From: Oceanospirillum sp048264105
Lineage (GTDB): Bacteria > Pseudomonadota > Gammaproteobacteria > Pseudomonadales > Halomonadaceae
Direction: 5' to 3'
Assembly (NCBI GenBank): GCA_048264105.1
Contig: JBLXDJ010000002.1
Location: 248,001 to 312,000 of the forward strand
Length of the DNA: 64,000 bases
The notes under the pieces are model-generated. The model worked only from the letters and a program-made list of their open reading frames with translations. It was not told the origin of the DNA and did no database searches. Positions 36,230 through 44,827 of this stretch are shown here, one piece after another. Positions within the stretch are counted from its first letter, which is position 1, and the number at the start of each line of letters is the position of its first letter. The translations under genes were made by a program, and so were the position numbers.

Positions 36230-37525
36230 ATGACAGCAATCGTTGATATCAAAGCGCTTGAAGTGCTTGATTCTCGTGGTAACCCAACGGTACAGGCCGA
36301 AGTAATTCTGGAATCCGGTGTAAGCGCCCGCGCTTGCGCTCCTTCCGGTGCGTCTACCGGTTCCCGTGAAGCGCTGGAACTGCGTGATGGCGACAAAAGC
36401 CGTTACCTGGGTAAAGGTGTTCTGAAGGCTGTTGAAGGTGTGAACACCACGATCCGTGCCGCTCTGATCGGTATGGATGCTGCGGACCAGCGTGCGCTGG
36501 ACAACAAAATGCTGGAACTGGATGGCACTGAAAACAAAGCCACTCTGGGCGCGAACGCGATTCTGGCGGTTTCTCTGGCAGCGGCTAAAGCAGCGGCAGC
36601 AGACAAAGGCATGCCTCTGTACGCACACATCGCAGAGATCAACGGCACTGCAGGCCAGTTCTCTATGCCTGTGCCTATGATGAACATCCTGAACGGTGGT
36701 GAGCACGCGGATAACAACGTTGATATCCAGGAGTTCATGGTTCAGCCGGTTAACTTCACCTCTTTCAACGAAGCACTGCGTTGCGGTACTGAGATCTTCC
36801 ACGCACTGAAAGCGGTTCTGAAAGCGAAAGGCCTGAACACTGCGGTAGGTGACGAAGGTGGTTTCGCTCCTAACCTGGCGTCTAACGAAGAAGCGCTGGT
36901 TGTGATCAAAGAAGCGATCAGCAACGCTGGTTACGAGCTGGGCAAAGACGTGACTCTGGCTCTGGACTGTGCAGCATCTGAGTTCTACAAAGATGGCAAA
37001 TACGATCTGTCCGGTGAAGGTAAAGTGTTCGACGCAGAAGGTTTCGGTGATTACCTGGCCGCTCTGACTGAAAACTACCCGATCGTTTCTATCGAAGACG
37101 GTCTGGACGAGTCTGATTGGGACGGTTGGGCTTACCTGACCAAGAAAATCGGTGACAAAGTTCAGCTGGTAGGTGACGACCTGTTCGTAACCAACACCAA
37201 GATCCTGTCCCGTGGTATCGAAGAAAACATCGGTAACTCTATCCTGATCAAATTCAACCAGATCGGTTCTCTGTCCGAAACTCTGGACGCGATCAAGATG
37301 GCGAAAGACGCAGGCTTCACTGCTGTGATCTCTCACCGTTCCGGTGAAACTGAAGACACTACTATTGCAGATCTGGCAGTAGGTACTGCTGCAGGTCAGA
37401 TCAAGACCGGTTCTCTGTGCCGTTCTGACCGTGTTGCTAAGTACAACCGCCTGCTGGAAATCGCAGCTGAGCTGGGTGACAAAGCCGTTTACAACGGTCT
37501 GAAAGAGATCAAAGGTCAGGCTTAA
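36230..37525 (+). CDS. eno: Enolase
   Basis: Enolase interconverts 2-phosphoglycerate and phosphoenolpyruvate in glycolysis; in gammaproteobacteria it is often part of the RNA degradosome. The 431-residue protein has DSRGNPTVQAEV, GASTGSREALELRD, GGEHADNNVDIQEFM, the VGDEGGFAPNL loop, LALDCAASEF (metal-binding Asp), SIEDGLDESDW, VGDDLFVTN, LIKFNQIGSL and the SHRSGETEDT signature. Codon use suggests high expression. A terminator follows. Confidence 0.98.
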   Translation: MTAIVDIKALEVLDSRGNPTVQAEVILESGVSARACAPSGASTGSREALELRDGDKSRYLGKGVLKAVEGVNTTIRAALIGMDAADQRALDNKMLELDGTENKATLGANAILAVSLAAAKAAAADKGMPLYAHIAEINGTAGQFSMPVPMMNILNGGEHADNNVDIQEFMVQPVNFTSFNEALRCGTEIFHALKAVLKAKGLNTAVGDEGGFAPNLASNEEALVVIKEAISNAGYELGKDVTLALDCAASEFYKDGKYDLSGEGKVFDAEGFGDYLAALTENYPIVSIEDGLDESDWDGWAYLTKKIGDKVQLVGDDLFVTNTKILSRGIEENIGNSILIKFNQIGSLSETLDAIKMAKDAGFTAVISHRSGETEDTTIADLAVGTAAGQIKTGSLCRSDRVAKYNRLLEIAAELGDKAVYNGLKEIKGQA

Positions 37526-37568
37526 TTCGCCGATCAGATCTTAAACCTGTCCTCAGGGGCAGGTAAAA

Positions 37569-37597
37569 AGAGGGGAGCCTTAGGGTTCCCCTTTTTT
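37569..37597 (+). terminator. eno terminator
   Basis: The stem AGGGGAGCC with GGGTTCCCCT (one mismatch) and a run of six T lie 45 bases after the eno stop. The remaining bases to ftsB (37598-37698) must hold its promoter, if it has a separate one. Confidence 0.82.
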
Positions 37598-37698
37598 GTC
37601 GCTGCTTTTTCACTCATAATGCCTGTTTTCTCAATGGCCTGCGCTTTTGCCCTGCTGCAGGTGTCGATGGTTAACTTATCGGGACACTGACCGAAACC

Positions 37699-38046
37699 AT
37701 GTTTCGTTTTCTGAATTTAATTCTGGTGGTACTGATCCTGCTGTTGCAGATGCGACTGTGGTTTGGTGAAAGCAGCTTGCCGGAAACCTGGCAGCTGGAA
37801 AGCCGCATCGAAACCCGCAAGGCAGAAAATGCCGAGCTGGCGAAACGAAATGAAGCGCTGGATGCGGAAGTGGCAGACCTGCGTAGCGGTCTGGATGCCA
37901 TTGAAGAGCGTGCCCGTTACGAGCTGGGCATGGTTCGTCCGAACGAAACCTTCTTTCTGCTGATTGATGAGCCTGAACCTTCGGCAAAAGCTTCCCGGCC
38001 ATCTGAGCCCAATGCGCTGGACAAGCCAGAGGTTGTGCTGCAATGA
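37699..38046 (+). CDS. ftsB: Cell division protein FtsB
   Basis: FtsB is a bitopic divisome protein that forms a complex with FtsL and FtsQ. The 115-residue product has a single N-terminal membrane helix (residues about 3-17, LNLILVVLILLLQ) followed by WFGESSLPETWQ and a periplasmic coiled coil (about residues 30-75, with NAELAKRNEALDAEVADLR). Then come the conserved ERARYELGMVRPNETFFL segment and a Ser/Pro-rich tail. The eno-ftsB-ispD-ispF order is conserved. Its TGA overlaps the ispD ATG. Confidence 0.93.
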   Translation: MFRFLNLILVVLILLLQMRLWFGESSLPETWQLESRIETRKAENAELAKRNEALDAEVADLRSGLDAIEERARYELGMVRPNETFFLLIDEPEPSAKASRPSEPNALDKPEVVLQ

Positions 38047-38768
38047 CTCAGGATAATACCTCACCCATGGCGAAGATCTGGCTGATCATTCCCGCTGCCG
38101 GTGTCGGTTCCCGTATGCAGGCCGACCGACCTAAGCAATACCTGTCCCTGAATGACCGCCCCATCATCGAACATACCCTTGAGCGACTGGCCAGCGCATT
38201 ACCGCAGGCTGAGTTTGTCATCTGTCTGAACCCGGATGATCCCTACTGGCCTGAGATTCAAAAGCCCGTGGGCATCAGACTGCAGGAGGTTGCCGGAGGC
38301 AAAGAGCGGGCGGATTCCGTGCTTAACGGCCTGAAAGCGATTGCGGGTCAGGCATCAGAGGATGACTGGGTGCTGGTGCATGATGTGGCGCGTCCCTGCG
38401 TACGGAAAAGTGATATTTCCGCTTTGGTAGACCAGCTGTCAGACGACCCCGTTGGCGGCATACTGGCGCTGCCGGTTGCCGATACCATGAAGCGGGCGGC
38501 ACAGGACAATACGATTTCTGAAACCGTAGACCGTACGGCGCTCTGGCATGCTCTGACACCGCAAATGTTCCGGTTTGGTAAGCTGACCCGTGCTCTTGAG
38601 CAGGGCTTAGCCGCCGGCGCGGTCATTACCGATGAGGCTTCGGCGTTGGAATGGTTGGGTTTCAGCCCCAGATTGGTGGCCGGTCATCGGGATAATATCA
38701 AGGTTACCCATCCGGATGATCTCGCCTTTGCGGCTCTGTTTCTCAAGTCTCAGGCAGGCGATCTCTAA
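38043..38768 (+). CDS. ispD: 2-C-methyl-D-erythritol 4-phosphate cytidylyltransferase
   Basis: IspD attaches CMP from CTP to methylerythritol 4-phosphate, the third step of the MEP pathway. The 241-residue protein begins MTQDNTSPMAKIWLIIPAAG; a shorter start at MAKIW is possible. The glycine-rich CTP loop is PAAGVGSRMQADRPKQYL. Other motifs are GGKERADSVLNGL, VHDVARPCV and TPQMFRFG. It overlaps ftsB by 4 bases and is followed by ispF. Confidence 0.96.
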   Translation: MTQDNTSPMAKIWLIIPAAGVGSRMQADRPKQYLSLNDRPIIEHTLERLASALPQAEFVICLNPDDPYWPEIQKPVGIRLQEVAGGKERADSVLNGLKAIAGQASEDDWVLVHDVARPCVRKSDISALVDQLSDDPVGGILALPVADTMKRAAQDNTISETVDRTALWHALTPQMFRFGKLTRALEQGLAAGAVITDEASALEWLGFSPRLVAGHRDNIKVTHPDDLAFAALFLKSQAGDL

Positions 38769-38788
38769 TTCCTCACAGGAGAATTTCA

Positions 38789-39265
38789 ATGCGTATTGGT
38801 CACGGTTTTGATGTTCATAAATTTGGCCCGGGCGATCATGTGGTGCTGGGTGGCGTGACGATCCCTTATGAGCAGGGGCTACTGGCACATTCTGATGGGG
38901 ATGTACTGATTCACGCCCTGTGTGATGCCCTTCTGGGAGCGGCAGGTCTGGGGGATATCGGTAAACACTTCCCGGATACCGATCCTGAATTTGAAGGTGC
39001 GGACAGCCGCAATCTGCTGCGCCATGTGATCGGCCTTCTGAAAGAACAAAATTGGGCGGTAGGGAATATCGACAGTACGATTGTTGCTCAGGCTCCTAAG
39101 ATGGCTCCGCACATTGAATCGATGCGGGCTAAGCTGGCGGCAGATCTGGAAGTGGATATCACGGCGGTCAATGTTAAAGCCACTACCACAGAGAAGCTGG
39201 GTTTTACCGGCCGTAAAGAGGGTATTGCTGCCCATGCCGTCGTGCTGTTAATACCTGACGCTTAA
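38789..39265 (+). CDS. ispF: 2-C-methyl-D-erythritol 2,4-cyclodiphosphate synthase
   Basis: IspF forms the cyclic diphosphate in the MEP pathway. The 158-residue trimeric enzyme has zinc ligands Asp8 and His10 (RIGHGFDVHKF) and His42 (LAHSDGDVLIHALCDALLG), plus DIGKHFPDTD and the C-terminal KATTTEKLGFTGRKEGIA. It lies 20 bases after ispD with a CAGGAGA ribosome binding site. The gap after it (39266-39370) holds an imperfect GGGCTTA/TAAGCCC stem that may terminate weakly. Confidence 0.97.
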   Translation: MRIGHGFDVHKFGPGDHVVLGGVTIPYEQGLLAHSDGDVLIHALCDALLGAAGLGDIGKHFPDTDPEFEGADSRNLLRHVIGLLKEQNWAVGNIDSTIVAQAPKMAPHIESMRAKLAADLEVDITAVNVKATTTEKLGFTGRKEGIAAHAVVLLIPDA

Positions 39266-39370
39266 GGCTGCTGATTCCTGAAGCTTAAGGCTTTTAATCT
39301 GTAGGGCTTACGCTCTTACTGAACAATCTTCGGGCATAAGCCCCGTATTATTTTAATTGGAACCGAGTGA

Positions 39371-40507
39371 ATGTCTGAATCCTCTTCTGCACCTGCAAGC
39401 CAAAGCAACTCTTACGATGAAGATGCCTTGGTATGTCCGTTATCACTTGAGTTTCCTTATGCCTGGGGTGGCCCTGTCGGTCAGGCTCAGCTTCGGGCTG
39501 AACCGGAAGATTTTCAGGTAGAAGAAATTCTGGGCTTTGAGCCGGAAGGCGAAGGGGAGCATCATTTCCTCTGGATCAGAAAGCGCGGCAACAATACCGA
39601 TTGGGTCGCCCGTCAGCTGGCGCGCTTTGCCAAAGTGGGTTTTAACGCCGTTTCCTACTCCGGTATGAAAGATCGTCATGCGGTCACCTTACAATGGTTC
39701 AGTGTACATATTCCCGGCCTTGAGTCGCCGGACTGGAATGAGTTCTGTATCGAAGGTGTTGAGATTCTGAAGGCGATCCGTCACCGCAAAAAACTTAAGC
39801 GTGGTGTTCACCGTGCCAACAAATTTGCCATTCGCCTGCGCGGGTTTGAAGGTGATCAGGCTGCGGCGGAAGCCCTGCTGGATAAGATCGCCATTCAGGG
39901 TGTACCGAACTATTTTGGCGAGCAGCGTTTTGGCCGCAACGGAAACAATCTGACAAAAGCGGTAGCCCGGGTTGAAGCGGGAGAGTCCCTGAAACTCAGT
40001 AAGCGTGACAAAGATGGTCGTGCCATGATGCTGTCGGCTCTGCGCAGCTGGTTGTTCAACCGGATGCTGACCGAGCGTATTGAGCAGGGCAACTGGCAGG
40101 CCTGGCTGGAAGGCGATGTCGCGACCTTCTCCGGTAGTCGCAGTCAGTTTGCCATTGAACTGGGTGACGCCGATGTTCAGCAACGTCTGGAAGATGGTGT
40201 GATTCACCCGACAGGTCCTTTATGGGGCGCAGGTGAGCCGAAGGTAACCGCTGCAGCCCGTGCGTTGGAAGCGGAAGTGGCCGGGCGCTATCCGGAGCTG
40301 ATCGCCGGGATTGAAAGCTCGGGTCTGAACCCGGAGCGCCGTGCTTTGCGTCTGATTCCTGAGCACCTTCATTGGGATTGGCAGCAGGAAAATGGTCAGA
40401 CAGATCTGGTGCTGAGTTTTATGTTGCCGGTCGGTACCTTTGCCACATCGATGCTGCGGGAAGTGGCTCGCTGGAACAGCAGCTTTACGGAAGCTGAAGA
40501 TCGTTAA
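39371..40507 (+). CDS. truD: tRNA pseudouridine(13) synthase
   Basis: TruD modifies U13 of tRNA-Glu. The 378-residue protein has the TruD family core with catalytic D101 in SYSGMKDRHAVTLQWFS, preceded by EDFQVEEILGFEPEGEGEH and followed by NYFGEQRFGRNGNN (FGxQRFG signature). The first 20 residues are a low-complexity Ser/Ala leader. It stands between ispF and surE as in E. coli and Pseudomonas. Confidence 0.95.
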   Translation: MSESSSAPASQSNSYDEDALVCPLSLEFPYAWGGPVGQAQLRAEPEDFQVEEILGFEPEGEGEHHFLWIRKRGNNTDWVARQLARFAKVGFNAVSYSGMKDRHAVTLQWFSVHIPGLESPDWNEFCIEGVEILKAIRHRKKLKRGVHRANKFAIRLRGFEGDQAAAEALLDKIAIQGVPNYFGEQRFGRNGNNLTKAVARVEAGESLKLSKRDKDGRAMMLSALRSWLFNRMLTERIEQGNWQAWLEGDVATFSGSRSQFAIELGDADVQQRLEDGVIHPTGPLWGAGEPKVTAAARALEAEVAGRYPELIAGIESSGLNPERRALRLIPEHLHWDWQQENGQTDLVLSFMLPVGTFATSMLREVARWNSSFTEAEDR

Positions 40508-40577
40508 ATCTTCGCCAGAGTGGCCGGTGCCGGAAAACATCTGAAACAAACAAAGACAACATGAGGCCGAGAACCGA

Positions 40578-41348
40578 ATGAAATTACTTTTATCAAATGA
40601 TGATGGTGTTCGTGCCGAAGGCCTGCGGGTTCTGGCAGAACGCCTGTCCGAAGACGCTGATAAAGTAACCGTCGTTGCTCCGGACCGTGACCGGAGTGGG
40701 GCCAGTAACTCCCTGACATTAAGTCGTCCGCTATGCCCTGAGACGATGGAGAATGGTTTCCACAGTATTGATGGTACACCGACCGATTGCGTCTATATGG
40801 GGCTGTCGCAGCTTTTTCAGTCTGAGGCTGACCTTGTGATCGCCGGTATCAATCATGGCGCTAATATGGGGGATGATGTGCTCTACTCCGGAACGGTAGC
40901 CGCAGCGACAGAAGGGCGTTTTCTCGGTGTACCCTCTATTGCCGTTTCTTTGGCCGGTAAGACGCACTTTGCCACGGCTGCGGAGTTTGTTGCGCGTTTA
41001 TTGCGGGGCTACCACTCTCTGGATCTTCCCGCTGGCAGCATTCTGAATATCAATGTGCCGGATCTTCCCTATGAGGAGATCAGAGGGATTCGTCTGACCC
41101 GTTTGGGTAAGCGTCACCCTGCCGGTGAGCCGGAAGCGGTACTTGATCCCCGGGGAAAACAGCGCTACTGGATTCCGGCGGCAGGTGGCACCCGTGATGC
41201 AGGACCTGAGACCGATTTTTATGCTGTTGCCGAAGGTTTTATCAGCATCACCCCTTTGCATGTGGACCTGACTCAGAACAGCGCCAGAGAAAATCTGGCC
41301 AGTTGGTTAGTATCCGTCAGCTCTGCAACAGAACTGGTGGCAGATTAA
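40578..41348 (+). CDS. surE: 5'/3'-nucleotidase SurE
   Basis: SurE is a stationary-phase survival phosphatase acting on nucleoside monophosphates. The 256-residue product begins MKLLLSNDDGVRAEG with the metal-binding Asn-Asp-Asp. Further motifs are APDRDRSGASNSLTL, SIDGTPTDCVYMG and GINHGANMGDDVLYSGTVAAA. It lies 9 bases upstream of pcm, the usual partner gene. Confidence 0.97.
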   Translation: MKLLLSNDDGVRAEGLRVLAERLSEDADKVTVVAPDRDRSGASNSLTLSRPLCPETMENGFHSIDGTPTDCVYMGLSQLFQSEADLVIAGINHGANMGDDVLYSGTVAAATEGRFLGVPSIAVSLAGKTHFATAAEFVARLLRGYHSLDLPAGSILNINVPDLPYEEIRGIRLTRLGKRHPAGEPEAVLDPRGKQRYWIPAAGGTRDAGPETDFYAVAEGFISITPLHVDLTQNSARENLASWLVSVSSATELVAD

Positions 41349-41357
41349 GGAGCGCCG

Positions 41358-42041
41358 ATGACTGAGCATATTTTAGACGCGAAGTGGAATCTTCAGGGGA
41401 TAGGTATGACATCCCAGCGGACCCGGAACCGCATGGTGGATCGTTTGCGTGATCAGGGAATCCACAATGAAGAACTGCTGACCTTAATGGCGAAAATGCC
41501 AAGGCATATTTTTCTTGATGAAGCCCTCTCTCATCGGGCTTATGAGGATATCTCCCTACCTATAGGTTGTCAGCAAACCCTGTCTCAGCCCTGGGTTGTT
41601 GCCCGTATGACGGAGCTTCTGCTGGATATGCCGGAGCGTCCGAACAAGGTTCTGGAGATAGGCACAGGCTCCGGTTATCAGACCGCTATTCTGGCGTCAC
41701 TGTTTAAGCAGGTGGTCAGCCTGGAACGTATCAGTGGTTTTCAGCCAAAGGCGAAAGAACGGTTTCAGGCACTGGAACTGTCCAATATCGAGTTGCACCA
41801 TGCCGATGGTTATGAGGGCTGGGATGCGAAAGCTCCCTTTGATGCCATTCTGGTGACGGCAGCTCCGGCATCTGTGCCACCTAAGTTAGTATCTCAACTG
41901 AGTGAAACCGGCGTTATGATTTTGCCGGTCGGGGAAGGTGAAGAGCAGTCTCTGACCCGAGTGACGCGGAATGAATCCGGTCATACCTCTGATGTTATTG
42001 CGCCGGTGCATTTCGTACCGCTGCAGCAAGGTGTTGTGTAA
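41358..42041 (+). CDS. pcm: Protein-L-isoaspartate O-methyltransferase
   Basis: Pcm methylates isoaspartyl residues in aged proteins as the first step of repair. The 227-residue protein has the family opening TSQRTRNRMVDRLRDQGI, the PIGCQQTLSQPWVVARMTELL substrate region, the SAM-binding EIGTGSGYQTAIL, then APFDAILVTAA and LPVGEGEEQ. It is coupled closely to surE; the gene order surE-pcm-(PopT)-rpoS links protein repair to the general stress response. Confidence 0.96.
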   Translation: MTEHILDAKWNLQGIGMTSQRTRNRMVDRLRDQGIHNEELLTLMAKMPRHIFLDEALSHRAYEDISLPIGCQQTLSQPWVVARMTELLLDMPERPNKVLEIGTGSGYQTAILASLFKQVVSLERISGFQPKAKERFQALELSNIELHHADGYEGWDAKAPFDAILVTAAPASVPPKLVSQLSETGVMILPVGEGEEQSLTRVTRNESGHTSDVIAPVHFVPLQQGVV

Positions 42042-42084
42042 CGCATTTTGTGAATCGCTTGTTTTTGTATAGGGAGTATCCTGA

Positions 42085-43101
42085 TTGAACACCTCTAAGC
42101 CGTCCGACCCAAACCAGACTCATTCAGACCAACCTCAGCCTGATCGATCAAAGGCTGAAGGGCATCGGCATCCCCGCGTGGCAAAACATCAGTATGGTAT
42201 CCGGGTTTTCTTTAAAGGTATGGCGATGGGGGCAGCGGATGCGGTGCCCGGTGTTTCCGGTGGCACTGTTGCGTTTATCACAGGTATCTACGAACAGCTG
42301 ATCGAGTCGATTCGCAGTATTAACCCCAGCCTGCTGCTGACCTGGCGAAAAGAGGGTTTTAAAGCGGTCTGGCAGAAAATGGATGGCACCTTTCTGGTAA
42401 CCTTGCTGGCGGGCATCATCAGCAGTATTTTGCTGTTGGCTCATATCATCAGCTATCTGCTGGAAGAGCAGCCGGTATTACTGTCGGCCTTCTTTTTTGG
42501 TCTGGTCAGTGCCTCTGTGCTGACGATCTACGGTGAGATCAAAGACCGCAGCTGGAAAACAACCTTAGCCTTGTTTGCCGGTGTCGTGCTGATGATGCTG
42601 ATTAACCAGCTGCTGCCAACCTTGGATGTGGCCAACCCGCTGCATATCTTTATTGCCGGTTCTATTGCGATCTGTGCGATGATCCTGCCGGGTATCTCCG
42701 GTAGCTTCCTGCTGCTCATCATGGGCGTGTATGGCGGTGTGATGCATGCGGTGAAGAATCTGGAGCTGATCACCATGCTATGGTTTGCCGGAGGTTGTGC
42801 GGCAGGTATTCTGAGTTTCTCTCAGGTGCTGAGCTGGTTATTCCACCGTTTCCGTCAGACCACATTGGCGCTGTTAACCGGTGTTCTGATCGGTTCTCTG
42901 TCCCAGATCTGGCCCTGGCGTCAGGTGGTTTCCTACAAAATTGATAGCCATGGTAAAGCCGCGCCTATCACCCATGACAATCTTCTGCCCTCTGCCTACG
43001 GACAATTAACCGGTATGGATCCTCAGATGGTGCCGGCGATTATTCTGATGATTTTAGGCTTCATGCTGGTCTGGTTTTTTAATCAGCAGGGTGAAAAATA
43101 A
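42085..43101 (+). CDS. DUF368 family (PopT-type) undecaprenyl phosphate translocase
   Basis: The 338-residue protein has a hydrophilic N-terminal tail of about 45 residues, then the DUF368 signature GMAMGAADAVPGVSGGTVAFITG and eight or so membrane helices; a second related motif, MILPGISGSFLLLIMGVYG, gives the internal repeat typical of the family. Members of DUF368 (PopT) have been reported to return undecaprenyl phosphate across the inner membrane and to matter at alkaline pH or with sodium, which suits a marine cell. The likely start is TTG at 42085 because AGGGAG lies 8 bases upstream and the first ATG in frame would cut off the tail and reach the signature. It occupies the place where nlpD is usual, between pcm and rpoS. 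Confidence 0.85.
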   Translation: MNTSKPSDPNQTHSDQPQPDRSKAEGHRHPRVAKHQYGIRVFFKGMAMGAADAVPGVSGGTVAFITGIYEQLIESIRSINPSLLLTWRKEGFKAVWQKMDGTFLVTLLAGIISSILLLAHIISYLLEEQPVLLSAFFFGLVSASVLTIYGEIKDRSWKTTLALFAGVVLMMLINQLLPTLDVANPLHIFIAGSIAICAMILPGISGSFLLLIMGVYGGVMHAVKNLELITMLWFAGGCAAGILSFSQVLSWLFHRFRQTTLALLTGVLIGSLSQIWPWRQVVSYKIDSHGKAAPITHDNLLPSAYGQLTGMDPQMVPAIILMILGFMLVWFFNQQGEK

Positions 43102-43603
43102 ATTAATCAAATGTCGAATTTTGATTTATTTCTCTATGTTACTGATCTCCAAGGCTGTTTGATATTTTTCCGGCAGCCTCCCTCCTTCCTGTGAATATTT
43201 TTCAATGATGTTTTTTTGAAGAATTAAAAAAAACAGTTGCACACTCTGCTACGAAAGTTATAGCGTCATACATAAGGGGTGACTGAGAAGTCTCTTATTC
43301 ACTCCCTGAGTCGCAAAGTATTTTATGCCGATCTTTTGAGAAAAATAATTAAAAATCAAAAGGTTAGATGCTTTGCAGAAGACCTGATGGTCTGTAGTAC
43401 GCAGACCGGCCACATAAACATCTAATGAATTGGGCAAAATGTTCAAACAACGCACTAAAGGCCAATTTGGTCGGTTGTGATAAAAATTGATACAACGGAA
43501 GTAGAGCAGTCACAACACCCAGTCACAGGCCTGTATTGATAAAAATAATAGTGATGGTGCTTTTCAGAAAAAACACCTCACCACAGGACATGGGAATACT
43601 GCT
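43102..43603 (+). promoter_or_regulatory. 502-bp AT-rich rpoS upstream/leader region
   Basis: No gene is supported here. The stretch is markedly more AT-rich than its neighbours, with A and T tracts at 43197-43235. At 43364-43425 it can fold into a stem of TTAGATG with CATCTAA that encloses GGTCTG/CAGACC. Near-repeats of TTGATAAAAAT occur at about 43482 and 43537. GGGAA at 43590-43594 is the likely rpoS ribosome binding site. A long structured leader is usual for rpoS, but no matched sRNA site can be proved by reading. Confidence 0.5.
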
Positions 43604-44578
43604 ATGACGACTTTAAATCATGAATTTGAAACAGAGCAGACCGCTGTAGCTGATACAGCAGATCAGACTGATACGATTTCAGCGGAGAAACAGGCTGAGG
43701 CAGATTTTGAGCGTGCTTTAGAGCGTGAAGATAAATCTGAAAAGAGTCTGGATGCCACCCAACTCTATCTGAACGAAATCGGTTTCTCGCCGCTGCTCTC
43801 CCCCGAAGAAGAAGTTTACTTTGGCCGCCTTGCCCGCAAAGGGGATGATGCCGGTCGCCGCCGTATGATCGAGAGTAATCTCCGTCTGGTGGTCAAAATT
43901 GCCCGTCGTTATCTGAATCGCGGTCTGTCCCTGCTGGATCTGATCGAAGAGGGCAATCTGGGTCTTATCCGTGCCGTGGAGAAATTCGACCCTGAACGGG
44001 GTTTCCGCTTCTCAACCTACGCAACCTGGTGGATCCGTCAGACCATTGAACGTTCGCTGATGAACCAGACCCGCACCATTCGTCTACCAATCCACGTGGT
44101 TAAAGAGCTGAATGTCTATCTGCGTGCCGCTCGTGAACTGACCCAAAAGCTGGATCATGAAGCGACACCGGAAGAGATTGCGGCAGCTCTGGACCGTCCG
44201 GTTGAAGCTGTAGAGCGTATGCTGGGCCTTAATGAGCGTGTCACCTCCATGGACTACCCGGTGGGTGGTGATATGGATAAGCCGCTGGTTGAAACTATTG
44301 CCGATGCTGAGGATATGGATCCTGCCAGCATGCTGCAGAAAGATGACTTTACCCAGCATATGGATCTGTGGCTTTCCGAGCTGACTGAAAAGCAGTCAGA
44401 AGTTGTGGTACGCCGCTTTGGTCTGCACGGTTACGAGCCTTCGACCCTTGAGCAGGTGGGCGAAGAGATCGGCCTGACCCGAGAGCGTGTTCGTCAGATT
44501 CAGGTTGAAGCGCTGCGCAGACTTCGTCGCATGATGGAAAAACAGGGCATTTCAATCGAGTCCGTATTTGCTGAATAA
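43604..44578 (+). CDS. rpoS: RNA polymerase sigma factor RpoS
   Basis: RpoS is the stationary-phase and general-stress sigma factor. The 324-residue product has region 1.2 (ATQLYLNEIGFSPLLSPEEE), 2.1-2.4 (MIESNLRLVVKIARRYLNRG, DLIEEGNLGLIRAVEKFDPE, FSTYATWWIRQTIERSL), region 3 and region 4.2 helix-turn-helix (STLEQVGEEIGLTRERVRQI). RpoS rather than RpoD is supported by length, the lack of the long region 1.1/NCR insert, and the surE-pcm context. The N-terminus is acidic and extended. fdxA and mutS, which follow rpoS in Pseudomonas, are absent. Confidence 0.95.
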   Translation: MTTLNHEFETEQTAVADTADQTDTISAEKQAEADFERALEREDKSEKSLDATQLYLNEIGFSPLLSPEEEVYFGRLARKGDDAGRRRMIESNLRLVVKIARRYLNRGLSLLDLIEEGNLGLIRAVEKFDPERGFRFSTYATWWIRQTIERSLMNQTRTIRLPIHVVKELNVYLRAARELTQKLDHEATPEEIAAALDRPVEAVERMLGLNERVTSMDYPVGGDMDKPLVETIADAEDMDPASMLQKDDFTQHMDLWLSELTEKQSEVVVRRFGLHGYEPSTLEQVGEEIGLTRERVRQIQVEALRRLRRMMEKQGISIESVFAE

Positions 44579-44595
44579 GCGCCTGTTTCTGCTTC

Positions 44596-44627
44596 CAAAA
44601 AGGCTATGCATTGCATGGCCTTTTTTT
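44596..44627 (+). terminator. rpoS terminator
   Basis: AAAAAGGC-T-ATGCA and TGCAT-GGCCTTTTTTT form a hairpin with a T7 tract about 20 bases after rpoS. Confidence 0.85.
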
Positions 44628-44740
44628 ATTGCCGCTATCGCATATCCGTGGGTAGCTGGCACCGATAAAGTTAATTATGCCGAGGGCGTTTATTGATCAG
44701 CGTCCGGGTTGTCTCTCTTAAATAGTATTTAAAACACCGC

Positions 44741-44785
44741 TGTAGCAATTTTGTCATTTTTCACTGGTGTAATTGCTCACATTAC
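44741..44785 (+). promoter_or_regulatory. Shared TGTAGCAAT block and GTGTAAT/ATTACAC palindrome
   Basis: TGTAGCAATTTTGTCATTTT (44741-44760) is nearly the same as a block upstream of the next gene (46651). It is followed by a palindrome GTGTAAT-N7-ATTACAC (44765-44785) and by ACAGG-N6-CCTGT (44785-44800). These sit 45-90 bases before the EAL-GGDEF gene and look like operator and promoter parts. Confidence 0.45.
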
Positions 44786-44827
44786 ACAGGGGTATACCTG
44801 TGGTGTTTTTCTGGAGATGACAGCTCA

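Noticed and set aside
36197..37336. 379-residue open frame opposite eno
   Set aside because: Mirror of the biased codon use of eno; the product is Arg/Phe/Gln-rich with no domain, and eno is certain.
39266..39370. Strong terminator between ispF and truD
   Set aside because: GGGCTTA/TAAGCCC arms are 26 bases apart with a poor T-run; too weak to call as a terminator.
43258..43455. 65-residue minus-strand frame in the rpoS leader
   Set aside because: It has no ribosome binding site, an unusual composition, and sits over predicted RNA stems of the leader.
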